Source: Nakamurella lactea DSM 19367 | GTDB taxonomy: Bacteria > Actinomycetota > Actinomycetes > Mycobacteriales > Nakamurellaceae | Direction of reading: 5' to 3' | Assembly: GCF_000426645.1 (NCBI RefSeq) | Contig: NZ_KE384549.1 | Location: 531,890 to 595,889 of the forward strand | DNA: 64,000 nt | Part shown: positions 52,422-60,521 of the stretch, piece after piece | Numbering within the stretch: the stretch's first letter is position 1 | Layout of the letters: each line of letters starts with the position of its first letter | The notes under the pieces: generated by a model | Database searches by the model: none | The model's input: the letters and a program-made list of their open reading frames with translations, nothing else | Told to the model about the DNA's origin: nothing | Translations under genes and position numbers: made by a program

Positions 52422-53384
52422 TTATTCGGCGAGGTTGTCGCCGATCGCGTCCAGCGAGAGCTCCCTGGCCCGGTCGGCCACCTCGCCCAGCCGGGCCGCG
52501 GTGGCGGCGACCAGGCCCTCGATCAGGATCGCCTGCGGCAACCGGGACGCCAGGGTGATCTCCTCCCGGAAGGTCAGATCGGGCATGGTGACCACCAGAT
52601 CGACGTCGGCCAGCAGGGCCAGCGGACTGCGGGCAAATGCGGTGATCGCCAGCACCGCGGCGCCGGCGTCCCTGGCCGCCCGTGCCACCCGCAGGGTGGA
52701 GGCGTTCGAGCCGCTGCCGCTGATCGCCAGCACCACGTCGCCGGTGGTCAGCAGCCGGGCGGTGATCTGCTGCCCGATCACGTCGATGGGTGCCTCGGTC
52801 GGGCGGCCGATGGACGTCATCCGGGCGGCGGCGTCCTGGGCCAGCGGCGCGGACAGCCCGTTGCCGGCCGCCACCAGCCGGCCGGCGGTGGCAATCAGTT
52901 CGACCGACTCGGAGACCGTAGCCGGATCCAGCAGCGAGACCATGCTGTCGATGCCGGACCCGATGTGCCGGAACATCCCGCCGACGATGCCGATCGCGCT
53001 GTCGTCCGGCGGGTCGGCGGCCGTCACCCGATCGGTGCGGTAGCCGGCGTCCCTGGCCAGCAGCACCCGCAGCTGTTGGTAGCCGGTGAATCCCAGGCTC
53101 TGGCTGGTGCGCACCACGGTGGCCCGTGAGGCGCCGGCCAGCTCCGCGACCTGTTGGGACGACAGTTCGACGATGTCGGCGGAGCGGGCCAGCAGGACCG
53201 CCGCCACCGCCTGTTCGGTCGGCAGTAACGAGGGCAGCAACGACCGGATGGTGGCGATCACCTGGCCGGGCCGGTGGCCGGCGGCCGGGCTTTCCGCCGC
53301 ACGGGTGCCGGCACGGTGGGTTTCGTCAGCGGCGGGCTCGGCGGCTGTGGGTTCGGTGGCGGCGTGCCGCGGTCCCTGCGTCAT
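52422..53384 (-). CDS. RpiR-family regulator (HTH plus SIS domain)
   Basis: 320 residues from the ATG at 53384. The HTH_6 domain (LPTEQAVAAVLLARSADIVE, ELAGASRATVVRTSQSLGF) is followed by a SIS sugar-phosphate-binding domain (VVLAISGSGSNASTLRVARA). SIS regulators respond to phosphorylated ligands. It is the last gene of the minus operon and its start overlaps the phosphoesterase stop (ATGA). It probably represses or activates the whole operon through the dyad at 58899-58917 in response to a phosphate ester. Confidence 0.92.
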   Translation of the reverse strand: MTQGPRHAATEPTAAEPAADETHRAGTRAAESPAAGHRPGQVIATIRSLLPSLLPTEQAVAAVLLARSADIVELSSQQVAELAGASRATVVRTSQSLGFTGYQQLRVLLARDAGYRTDRVTAADPPDDSAIGIVGGMFRHIGSGIDSMVSLLDPATVSESVELIATAGRLVAAGNGLSAPLAQDAAARMTSIGRPTEAPIDVIGQQITARLLTTGDVVLAISGSGSNASTLRVARAARDAGAAVLAITAFARSPLALLADVDLVVTMPDLTFREEITLASRLPQAILIEGLVAATAARLGEVADRARELSLDAIGDNLAE

Positions 53385-54247
53385 GCGGCCGGCCCGGCGG
53401 CGATCGCGATCCGCCGCACCTCGTCCGGCGGCAGGTCGAAGATCACCGTGCCGTCGTCGGGGGCCGGTGCCGACACCGGAACGCAGCGGGCCGGCCCCCG
53501 CGCCGGCAGTTCGACCAGGGCGAAACCCGCTCCGGTGCGGGCACTTTCGTGCCCGGCGCAGGCGGTCACGTCGGTGGTGTTCGCCACCCCGGGGGCGACG
53601 AACACATCGATGCCGCGGACGCTGGTGGCCAGCGGGTGGTGGTAGTGCCCGGCCAGGATCACCCGGACGTCGCCGGCGGCGCAGACCTCCAGCAGCGGCT
53701 GCGGGTCCTGCAGCTGCAGGGCCGCCAGCAGCGGGGTGAGTGCCGGCACCGGCGGGTGGTGCAGCACCAGTACCGAGCCGTATTCGGCGGGGACGGCGAG
53801 TTCGGCCCGCAGCCGCTCCAGCTGCGCGGCGTCGACCGCGCCGTAGCCGGCGCCGGGCACCGACGAGTCCAGCACGATGATCCGCCGGCCGCGCACCGTC
53901 GCCACCCGCTCGCGGGCGCCGAGCACGGCCTCGAAACCCTCCCGCAGGTCGTGATTGCCCATGGCGTACAACACGTCGGCGCCGCGCGCGGCCGCCCACG
54001 GATCGATCAGCTCGCGCAACTGCCGGTAGGAGTCGGGGCTGCCGTCGTCGGACAGGTCGCCGGAGGCGACCACCAGATCCAGCCGGGTGAGCACCGAGGC
54101 GCGGTCCAGCACCCGGCGGAGCGCCGCGGTGGTGTCCACCCGGCCGTAGTGCAGCGGGCGGTCGCCGGTGCCCGACGGGTCGGCGCCGAACAGATGGGTG
54201 TCCGACAGGTGCAGGATCCGTAGCAGGTCGGTCGACGGTTCGGTCAC
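53381..54247 (-). CDS. Metallophosphoesterase (CpdA/Icc-like)
   Basis: 288 residues. The calcineurin-like metal site is complete: LHLSDTHLF, SGDLSDDG, GNHDLR, LHHPPVP and AGHYHHP. This signature covers class III phosphodiesterases and glycerophosphodiesterases (CpdA, GpdQ types). Its place between PhnE and an RpiR regulator suggests that it hydrolyses the imported phosphodiester or phosphomonoester. Codon overlaps on both sides (ATGA) tie it to the operon. Confidence 0.9.
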   Translation of the reverse strand: MTEPSTDLLRILHLSDTHLFGADPSGTGDRPLHYGRVDTTAALRRVLDRASVLTRLDLVVASGDLSDDGSPDSYRQLRELIDPWAAARGADVLYAMGNHDLREGFEAVLGARERVATVRGRRIIVLDSSVPGAGYGAVDAAQLERLRAELAVPAEYGSVLVLHHPPVPALTPLLAALQLQDPQPLLEVCAAGDVRVILAGHYHHPLATSVRGIDVFVAPGVANTTDVTACAGHESARTGAGFALVELPARGPARCVPVSAPAPDDGTVIFDLPPDEVRRIAIAAGPAA

Positions 54248-55140
54248 AGGATGCCTTTCTCGGCCGCCGCGGCGGCGTGTTCGCGGAGCCGGCGGGCAGC
54301 GCGCCGGCGGCTGACGGCGGTGACGATCGGCAGCTGCCAGCGGCCGGCGATGATCCGGTTCCGGATCGTCCCGGAAATCTGATCGATGATCATGGTGACC
54401 ACCACGACCACGATCATCAGCACCCCGACCACGTCCCAGACCCGGAATTGGATGTTGTCCACCAGCATCTTGCCAATGCCGCCGGCCCCGATCAGCCCGA
54501 GGATGGCCGAGGCACGGACGCTGATCTCGAAGCGGTAGAGCCAGAAGGCGAAGACGTCAGGGCGGGCGCTGGGCCAGACCCCCCAGCGCATCACCTGCAT
54601 CCGGGACGCGCCGGCGGCGCCGGTCGCCTCCAGCGGACCGCGATCGACAGCCTCGAACGTCTCGTAGCCCCACTTGCCCAGGGTGCCGATCGAACCGATG
54701 GCGATGGCCAGCGCTCCGGTGAAGGCCGTCAGCCCGGTGACCGACAGCATCAGCACCGCGATCACCACTTCAGGAACCGCCCGCAGCACCGCGAAGACCC
54801 CGCGGATCGGCCACCGCACCGGGCCCGGCGTCAGCCCGCGGGTGGCGAACAGGCTCAGCGGGAACGAGACGACGATGCCGATCAGCGTGCCGAACCAGGC
54901 CATCGCGACCGACAACATGGTGGCGGACAACGCCTGTGGCAACTGCGACCAGTCCGGCGGGCCGAACATCAACCGCAGTACCCGCCAGAGCTTCTTCGGC
55001 GCCGCCCACAGATCCGACCACTCGATATCGACGTGCCAGAAAGCGGCCAGCACCACCAACAGCACGATCAGTGCCGCGAGCAGTCGCGCCCACCGGACCG
55101 GCTTGGCCGGTCTGCCGACCGGTGCCGGGATCGCCGTCAT
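54244..55140 (-). CDS. phnE: PhnE-type ABC permease
   Basis: 298 residues with six helices and the EAA loop region (GPLEATGAAGASRMQVMRWG). It belongs to the phosphate/phosphonate importer permease family (PhnE). One N-terminal helix is followed by the permease core, with the last helix VVGVLMIVVVVVTMIIDQIS. It pairs with the second PhnE upstream as a heterodimer. ATGA overlaps join it to its neighbours. Symbol by family, not proof of phosphonate substrate. Confidence 0.88.
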   Translation of the reverse strand: MTAIPAPVGRPAKPVRWARLLAALIVLLVVLAAFWHVDIEWSDLWAAPKKLWRVLRLMFGPPDWSQLPQALSATMLSVAMAWFGTLIGIVVSFPLSLFATRGLTPGPVRWPIRGVFAVLRAVPEVVIAVLMLSVTGLTAFTGALAIAIGSIGTLGKWGYETFEAVDRGPLEATGAAGASRMQVMRWGVWPSARPDVFAFWLYRFEISVRASAILGLIGAGGIGKMLVDNIQFRVWDVVGVLMIVVVVVTMIIDQISGTIRNRIIAGRWQLPIVTAVSRRRAARRLREHAAAAAEKGIL

Positions 55141-55967
55141 CGGACCAGCTTCCGGCGGGCGTATGAGCTGACGAATTCGAGAACCACTACCAGCACCAGG
55201 ATCTCCAGGATCACCAGGCTCAGGTAGTGGTACTGGTAGAACGTGCGGACCTTGTCGATCAGCATCCCGAGGCCGCCGGCGCCGACCAGCCCGATCACCG
55301 TCGAGGCCCGGATGTTCAGCTCCAGCACATAGATGGTCTGGGAGATGTAGATCGGTGAGATCTCCGGCAGCATCGCCGATCTGTCCGCCTTGATCCAGCC
55401 GGAGCCGGCCGCCAGCGCGGCCTCCTGGCCGCCGCGGTCCAGCCCGTCCAGCGCCTCGGACACCAGCTTCACCAGGATGCCGATGTTGAACAGCACCAGG
55501 GCAAGGATGCCGGACAGCGCGCCGGTGGCGACCGCGGTGACGAACAGCGAGGCGTACAGCAGGTCGGGGATGCTGCGGATCACGTTCATCACGAACCGCA
55601 CCGCCACCAGCAGCGGCGTGCTCGGATCGGTCGCCCTGGACGCCAGGAACGAGATCGGCAGCGACAGCACGGCAGCCACGGCGGTGCTGATCACCGCCGT
55701 CTCCAGGGTTTCCAGCAGCGGGCGCACCGTTTCCGGGAAGTAGCTGTAGTCCGGTTGCAGAAGCTGCCCGATGGTGCGAGAGGCGTTGCCGGCATTGCGG
55801 AACAGTGCGCCGAAGTCCACCTCGACGGCGATCGCCGACCAGACCGTGACGGCCGCGACCACCACCAGCACGGCCGCCGCCTTCCACCAGGTCCGTGGCC
55901 GCACCGGCCGCTGCTGGGCGGGCGGAGGATGTTCCGTCGGTTTGCTCATCGACACCGCGGCGGACAT
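55137..55967 (-). CDS. phnE: PhnE-type ABC permease (second)
   Basis: 276 residues with six helices; the EAA-type loop is GGQEAALAAGSGWIKADRSA then MLPEISPIYISQTIYVLEL. Closely related in layout to the following permease, with RAS-T-VIGLVGAGGLGMLID near the C terminus as typical of PhnE. Overlaps the next gene (ATGA). With PhnC and PhnD it completes a binding-protein-dependent importer. Confidence 0.9.
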   Translation of the reverse strand: MSAAVSMSKPTEHPPPAQQRPVRPRTWWKAAAVLVVVAAVTVWSAIAVEVDFGALFRNAGNASRTIGQLLQPDYSYFPETVRPLLETLETAVISTAVAAVLSLPISFLASRATDPSTPLLVAVRFVMNVIRSIPDLLYASLFVTAVATGALSGILALVLFNIGILVKLVSEALDGLDRGGQEAALAAGSGWIKADRSAMLPEISPIYISQTIYVLELNIRASTVIGLVGAGGLGMLIDKVRTFYQYHYLSLVILEILVLVVVLEFVSSYARRKLVR

Positions 55968-55968
55968 C

Positions 55969-56766
55969 TCAGGTCAACCGCGCCGGGGTGTCCAGCACGT
56001 CCTCGGCGGTCAGGCTGCGGCCGTAGATCGACTCGAAGACCTTCTCGTCGGCGTCCGCGCCGGGCCCGTCGTAGACCACTTCGCCGGCCCGCAGGCCGAT
56101 CAGCCGATTGCCGTAGCGCCGGGCCAGATCCAGGAAGTGCAGGTTCACCACCACGGTGATGCCCAGCTCGGCGTTGATCCGCTGCAGGTCCCGCATCACC
56201 ACGTGCGAGGTCGGCGGATCCAGCGATGCCACCGGCTCGTCGGCCAGGATCACCCTCGGTTGCTGGGCAAGGGTCCGGGCGATGGCGACCCGCTGCTGCT
56301 GGCCGCCGGACAACTCGGATGCGTTGGCGTAGGCCTTCTGGACGATCTCGACCCGCTCCAGCGACTGCATGGCCAACTCGACGTCCGACGCGGGCCAGAG
56401 CCCCAGCATGGTGCGCCAGGTCGGCGCCGCGTACAGCCGGCCCATCAGCACGTTGTTCAGCACCGTGGTGCGCCTGGCCAGGTTGAAGCTCTGGAACACC
56501 ATGCCGATCTCGCTGCGCAGCCGGCGCAAGGCCTTGCCCCGCAGGCCCGACACCGCGACGTCGCCGACGGTGATCTCGCCGGAGGTGAACGGCACCAGAG
56601 AGTTGATGCTGCGCACCAGGGTGGACTTGCCGGCGCCGGACAGGCCGACCACCACGACCATCTCGCCGGGCTCGATGTCCAACGAGACGTCGCGCAGGCC
56701 GACCACGCCGTTGGGGTAGGTCACCCCAACGCCGTCGAAACAGATGCCGGCACCGGCGGGAGTCAT
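55969..56766 (-). CDS. phnC: PhnC-type ABC ATPase
   Basis: 265 residues. Walker [10 protein letters not shown] (41-49), signature [16 protein letters not shown], Walker [14 protein letters not shown] and the family-typical [19 protein letters not shown]. This is the importer ATPase class for phosphonates and phosphite. It drives import through the two PhnE permeases. It is 2 bases downstream of phnD and 1 base upstream of the first permease gene. Confidence 0.93.
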   Translation of the reverse strand: MTPAGAGICFDGVGVTYPNGVVGLRDVSLDIEPGEMVVVVGLSGAGKSTLVRSINSLVPFTSGEITVGDVAVSGLRGKALRRLRSEIGMVFQSFNLARRTTVLNNVLMGRLYAAPTWRTMLGLWPASDVELAMQSLERVEIVQKAYANASELSGGQQQRVAIARTLAQQPRVILADEPVASLDPPTSHVVMRDLQRINAELGITVVVNLHFLDLARRYGNRLIGLRAGEVVYDGPGADADEKVFESIYGRSLTAEDVLDTPARLT

Positions 56767-56768
56767 CG

Positions 56769-57893
56769 TCAGCCCAGCCCGATGGAGGCGGCCACCTGCT
56801 GGGTCTTCGACAGCGCCACCGGATCGGCGTCGACCAGCCCGGTGATCTGGTAGATGTCGGTCAGCGCCTGCACACCCTCCGGGGTCTTGGCGTAGTCCTT
56901 CATCGCCGTGGCGATCTTGTCCTGCCAGGTCTTGGACAGGTTGGCGCTCAACGAGACTCCGTCGTTCGGGATCTCGTTGGTGAGGGCGAACACGACGACC
57001 TTGGTGCCGACGTCCGGGGTGTCCTTGGCGACGACGCTGCGGGCGTCCCAGTACGAGGTGCCGACCTCGGCGTCACCGTTGTAGACGGCCAGCACACTGG
57101 CGTCGTTGGCGCCAACCTGCTTGACGGTGATGTCGGTGTCGGCGTCGATGCCGGCCGCCTTGAGCGCGGCAACCGGGAAGATGTAGCCGGCCGGCGAGGC
57201 GGCCTGCAGCAGAGAAACGGTGGCGCCCTTGATCTTCGGCAGGCTGTCCAGGCCGGCCGGGCCGGTGCCGCCCTCGGTCCCGTTGCAGTACAGCATCCCG
57301 TTCTCGCCCTTCACCGGCTTGTCGGCGCAGTACTTGTCCGGGTTGTTGGTGAAGAACTGGGCGGCGTAGCTGCTCTTGCCGGCGCGCTGGGTCTGCAGGG
57401 CCGGGACGGCGCCGTACCGGTCGCAGGCCTGGCTCATCTGCAGGCTGGGCAGCATGCCGATCTGTGCCTGGTCGCTGCCGATCGCCTCGACGGCGGCCTG
57501 GTAGTCCTGGGTGATGACGCCCTTCACCGGGATGCCCAGCCGCTGGGTGAGCGCCTCCTCGAGCGGCTTGACCGTCTCGACAAGCTTCTTCGCGTCACCG
57601 GACGGGACCAGTGCCAGGGTCAGGCCGGTCGGGTCGGGGGCGCTGTCGTTCGACCTGCCGGTGCAGGCCGCTCCGGCCGGCGCGGCCGATCCGGAGGCCC
57701 CGTTCGCTGCGCTCGACCCCGCGGCGCCCGAACCTGTTGCGCCCGAACCTGTTGCTTCCGAACCTGTTGCGGCGGCGGTGGTCGGGTTATTGGCCGCGCT
57801 GTCCTCCGCCTTCTGCGAAGCCCCGCAGCCGGCGAGGACGAGGGTGACGGCGACGAGCGCTGCGCTCGCCGTGGTGAACTTGCGGACGTTCAT
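56769..57893 (-). CDS. phnD: PhnD-type phosph(on)ate-ester binding lipoprotein
   Basis: 374 residues from the ATG at 57893 with AGGAG 8 bases upstream. A lipoprotein signal with lipobox LAGC is at about 20-25. A Ser/Gly/Ala/Thr low-complexity linker (with 15-bp DNA repeats at 57726-57770) follows, then the PhnD-type solute-binding fold (LALVPSGDAKKLVETVKPLE, GTSYWDARSVVAKDTPDVGT). PhnD-family proteins bind phosphonates, phosphite or hypophosphite. It should capture the substrate outside the membrane. Which compound is unresolved. Confidence 0.92.
   Translation of the reverse strand: MNVRKFTTASAALVAVTLVLAGCGASQKAEDSAANNPTTAAATGSEATGSGATGSGAAGSSAANGASGSAAPAGAACTGRSNDSAPDPTGLTLALVPSGDAKKLVETVKPLEEALTQRLGIPVKGVITQDYQAAVEAIGSDQAQIGMLPSLQMSQACDRYGAVPALQTQRAGKSSYAAQFFTNNPDKYCADKPVKGENGMLYCNGTEGGTGPAGLDSLPKIKGATVSLLQAASPAGYIFPVAALKAAGIDADTDITVKQVGANDASVLAVYNGDAEVGTSYWDARSVVAKDTPDVGTKVVVFALTNEIPNDGVSLSANLSKTWQDKIATAMKDYAKTPEGVQALTDIYQITGLVDADPVALSKTQQVAASIGLG
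57726..57770. repeat. 15-bp in-frame tandem repeat in the PhnD linker
   Basis: Three units CCCGAACCTGTTGC-type (57726, 57741, 57756) encode the Gly-Ser-Ala-Thr-rich linker behind the lipobox on the minus strand. Confidence 0.7.
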
Positions 57894-57898
57894 GACGA

Positions 57899-58849
57899 TC
57901 ACTCCTGGTGCGTAGGGGACTGGGCGGGTTGGTCGGGCCGGGCGGTCAGGTCGGGCCGGTTGGGTTGGGTCGGGTGGTTGGGTTGGGTCGGGTGGGACAA
58001 CAGGGGAGCCCGGGTCGAGACGAACGACGCAGGGTCGGCCGCCCACTCCCGGACGGCTGGATAGAGCTCGCTGAAATCACGCCCGGTGACGTGCGCCGGC
58101 CCCGCCCGATGTCCGAACCGGTCGATCAATGCGGTCGCGGCGCCGGCCGCGAGCGGCGCCGCGATGTCGTTGCGCCAGATGTCGCCGACGGCCATCACCG
58201 TCGCCGCCGGCCGGTGTCGCAGCAGTTCCGGCAGCAGCTGCGCCCAGCCGTGCGGCTTGCCGGCATCGGTGAGGGTCGCGTCGATCAAGCCGTCAAGTCC
58301 GATCACCGACAGCGTCGAGGTGACCCCGTCGACCGGCGCATTGGTCACCAGCATCCGCCAGACCCGGCCCTGCAGCTCGCGCAGCAGGTCGTCCAGTCCC
58401 GGTGGGGCGCTGACCGTGATGACCCCCTCGGCCAGCGCCGCCCGGCTCCGCAGGTAGGCGCGATCCAGCTGACCGCGGTCGGCGATGTCGCCGACCAGGG
58501 CGGCAACCGCCGTATAGCCGTCCAGGAAGGTCGGCCGGCCAGGGGTGCCGTCCAGGTAGTCGGACAGTGCGCCGGTCAGCCGGTCGGCGATGGCGTCGAC
58601 ATCGGTGGTGCCGGCAGTGTCATCGGTGCGCAGCACTTCGATGACGGCGTCGGCGTAGGCCCAGACGGGTTCGTCACCGACGCACACGGTGCCGTCGAAG
58701 TCGAGCAGCAGGACGGGCCGGTCGTCAGCGACGATCTCGGTGGCGGCCGACGGCGGTAACAGCAGCTGAACCCGCGCTCCGGGCGCGGTCTCCGGGGCCG
58801 GAGCGGCGCCCGTAGGGCTGCTCCGGTGCGCCTCGGCGGGGCTGGTCAC
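57899..58849 (-). CDS. HAD-family hydrolase, first gene of the phn-type operon
   Basis: 316 residues. Motif I DFDGTVCVGD (about 50-59), motif II TNAP, motif III Lys in AGKPHG and motif IV GDIWRNDI identify a HAD phosphatase with a C1-type cap. There is no obvious Schiff-base lysine as in phosphonoacetaldehyde hydrolase (PhnX). It probably removes phosphate from the imported compound in the cytosol. The last 40 residues are a Pro/Thr/Gln-rich repetitive tail. It opens the operon 5 bases before phnD. Confidence 0.85.
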   Translation of the reverse strand: MTSPAEAHRSSPTGAAPAPETAPGARVQLLLPPSAATEIVADDRPVLLLDFDGTVCVGDEPVWAYADAVIEVLRTDDTAGTTDVDAIADRLTGALSDYLDGTPGRPTFLDGYTAVAALVGDIADRGQLDRAYLRSRAALAEGVITVSAPPGLDDLLRELQGRVWRMLVTNAPVDGVTSTLSVIGLDGLIDATLTDAGKPHGWAQLLPELLRHRPAATVMAVGDIWRNDIAAPLAAGAATALIDRFGHRAGPAHVTGRDFSELYPAVREWAADPASFVSTRAPLLSHPTQPNHPTQPNRPDLTARPDQPAQSPTHQE

Positions 58850-58898
58850 CGGGCGAGCGTAACCGATCCGTGGACCAAACGTTCACAGAAGTTATGGT

Positions 58899-58917
58899 GA
58901 TGAAACAACCGTTCATC
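58899..58917. promoter_or_regulatory. GATGAA-N7-TTCATC dyad, likely RpiR operator
   Basis: A perfect 6-bp inverted repeat with a 7-base spacer, 49 bases upstream of the HAD gene start. Related half-sites AACGTTCA (58878-58885) and ACCGTTCA (58908-58915) repeat 30 bp apart. It sits also just past the end of lysG. Best candidate site for the operon's own RpiR regulator. Confidence 0.5.
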
Positions 58918-59815
58918 CAGCTGTCACCGGCCGTTCGCGGTCCGGTCGGCCGATCCCGGCCGCGGCGGCGTGCGCCCGGACCGCAGCGGTGACCCGATCG
59001 ATCCGCGGCGAGCGCAGACGCCAGACCTGCCAGTACAGCGGCACGTCGACGCTGTCGCGGCTGCTGAGCCGGACCAGCGCTCCGGTGCGCAGCTGGTCGT
59101 GCAGTTGCAGCAGCGGGACGGCGCCCCAGCCCAGACCCGCGGTGACGGCGGCGAGAAACCCCTCCGACGACGGCACCAGGTGCACCGGCGGATGCGCGTC
59201 GACCGCGTGGGCAGCGAGCACCCGGTGCTGCAGATCGTCCTTGCTGTTGAACCGGACCATCGGCATCGCCGCCCAGTCCACCCCGCGGCCCTTGCCGAAC
59301 CGCTCCCTGAGCGCCGGCGCTGCCATCGGCACGTACCGCATGGATCCCAGCCGCTCGATCGAGCACCCCGGCACCGCGACCGGATCGGAGGTGATGGCGC
59401 CGATCACCGCGCCGGACCGCAGCAGCGCGGTGCTGTGGTCCTGGTCCTCGATGTGCAGGTGCAGCACGGTGTCCGGCCACTGTGCGACGGTCCGCAACAC
59501 GGCCGGGAACCAGGTGGCCAGCGAGTCGGCGTTCACCGCCAGCTGCAGCCTGCCGGTCTGCGACGCCTGGCCCAGCGCCGCCATGGCGTCGTCCTGCAGT
59601 AGCTGGATCTGCCGAGCCGCCCGCAGCAGCACCTCGCCGGCCTCGGTCGGACGGCACGGCACGGTCCGCCGCAGCACCACCTGGCCAACCCGCGATTCCA
59701 GCGCCTTGATCCGCTGGCTGACGGCGGACGCGGTGATGTGCAGGGCCGCGGCCGCTGCCTCGAAGGTGCCGTGGTCGACGATCGCGGCCAGCGCCCGGAG
59801 CTGTTCGGAGTTCAT
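58913..59815 (-). CDS. lysG: LysR-type regulator of a LysE exporter (LysG/ArgP-like)
   Basis: 300 residues. A LysR helix-turn-helix (FEAAAAALHITASAVSQRIK) is followed by an effector domain. The sequence pattern (MNSEQLRALAAIVDHGTFEA) is that of ArgP/LysG, which senses Lys/Arg and activates the amino acid exporter. The adjacent divergent LysE-type gene supports this assignment strongly. The 70-base spacer contains candidate T-N11-A LysR boxes. Confidence 0.92.
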   Translation of the reverse strand: MNSEQLRALAAIVDHGTFEAAAAALHITASAVSQRIKALESRVGQVVLRRTVPCRPTEAGEVLLRAARQIQLLQDDAMAALGQASQTGRLQLAVNADSLATWFPAVLRTVAQWPDTVLHLHIEDQDHSTALLRSGAVIGAITSDPVAVPGCSIERLGSMRYVPMAAPALRERFGKGRGVDWAAMPMVRFNSKDDLQHRVLAAHAVDAHPPVHLVPSSEGFLAAVTAGLGWGAVPLLQLHDQLRTGALVRLSSRDSVDVPLYWQVWRLRSPRIDRVTAAVRAHAAAAGIGRPDRERPVTAG

Positions 59816-59885
59816 GAAGCAATGCTAATGATCGAGTAGAAACATTCGCTGGTCTTAAGTGGTCGTCAGCCCTAGCCTCGGTGCA
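59816..59885. promoter_or_regulatory. lysG/lysE intergenic control region
   Basis: 70 bases between divergent starts. It is AT-rich for this genome (TAATGATCGAGTAGAAACAT) and contains AATG...CATT inverted halves and LysR-type T-N11-A spacing near 59830-59850. LysG binding here would activate lysE. Confidence 0.45.
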
Positions 59886-60482
59886 ATGTTCGGTTCCGTC
59901 GTCGCCGGTCTGCTGACCGGCCTGTCGCTGATCGTCGCCATCGGCGCGCAGAACGCCTTTGTGCTGCGACAGGGGCTGACCCGACAGCACATCGGCGCGG
60001 TGGTGGCAATCTGCGCGGTCAGCGACATCGTGCTGATCGTCGCCGGGGTGGCCGGGGTCGGCGCGCTGATCAGCAGCCACCCGACGCTCTTGGTGATCTT
60101 CCGCTGGGCCGGCGCCGGCTACCTGGTCTGGTTCGGTGTCCGGTCCCTGCTGGCGGCCAGGACTTCGCACGCGCTGACGGCTAAGGCGTTACCGGGCAAG
60201 GCTTCTGTCGTGCTGACCGCGATCGCGCTGACCTGGCTCAACCCGCACGTCTACCTCGACACCGTGCTGATGCTCGGCAACATCGCGAACTCGCGGGGGC
60301 CGGTGGACCGGTGGTGGTTCGCGTTCGGTGCCTGCCTGGCCAGCGTCGGCTGGTTCGCCGCGCTCGGCTTCGGCGCGGGCCGGGCGTCCCGGTGGGTCGG
60401 CCGCCCGTCGGTCTGGCGGGTGCTGGACCTGCTGATCGGCCTGGTGATGATCGTCATCGCTGTCCTGCTGGTCACCGGCTGA
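59886..60482 (+). CDS. lysE: LysE/ArgO-family amino acid exporter
   Basis: 198 residues from the ATG at 59886; an upstream in-frame GTG at 59859 is possible but lies in the control region. Six helices; the first reads GLLTGLSLIVAIGAQNAFVL with the conserved GAQN, and WLNPHVYLDTVLMLG is the second family motif. It exports lysine/arginine to prevent toxic accumulation during peptide use. Expression should be driven by LysG. Confidence 0.94.
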   Translation: MFGSVVAGLLTGLSLIVAIGAQNAFVLRQGLTRQHIGAVVAICAVSDIVLIVAGVAGVGALISSHPTLLVIFRWAGAGYLVWFGVRSLLAARTSHALTAKALPGKASVVLTAIALTWLNPHVYLDTVLMLGNIANSRGPVDRWWFAFGACLASVGWFAALGFGAGRASRWVGRPSVWRVLDLLIGLVMIVIAVLLVTG

Positions 60483-60521
60483 CCGGGTGCTTCCCGCGCG
60501 GGTGCGCAGCCGGTGAGCGCG

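Noticed and set aside
52422..58849. Classical phosphonate degradation locus
   Set aside because: Importer genes match phnCDE but no C-P lyase, PhnX, PhnW or phosphite dehydrogenase is seen, so only uptake plus phosphatases can be claimed.
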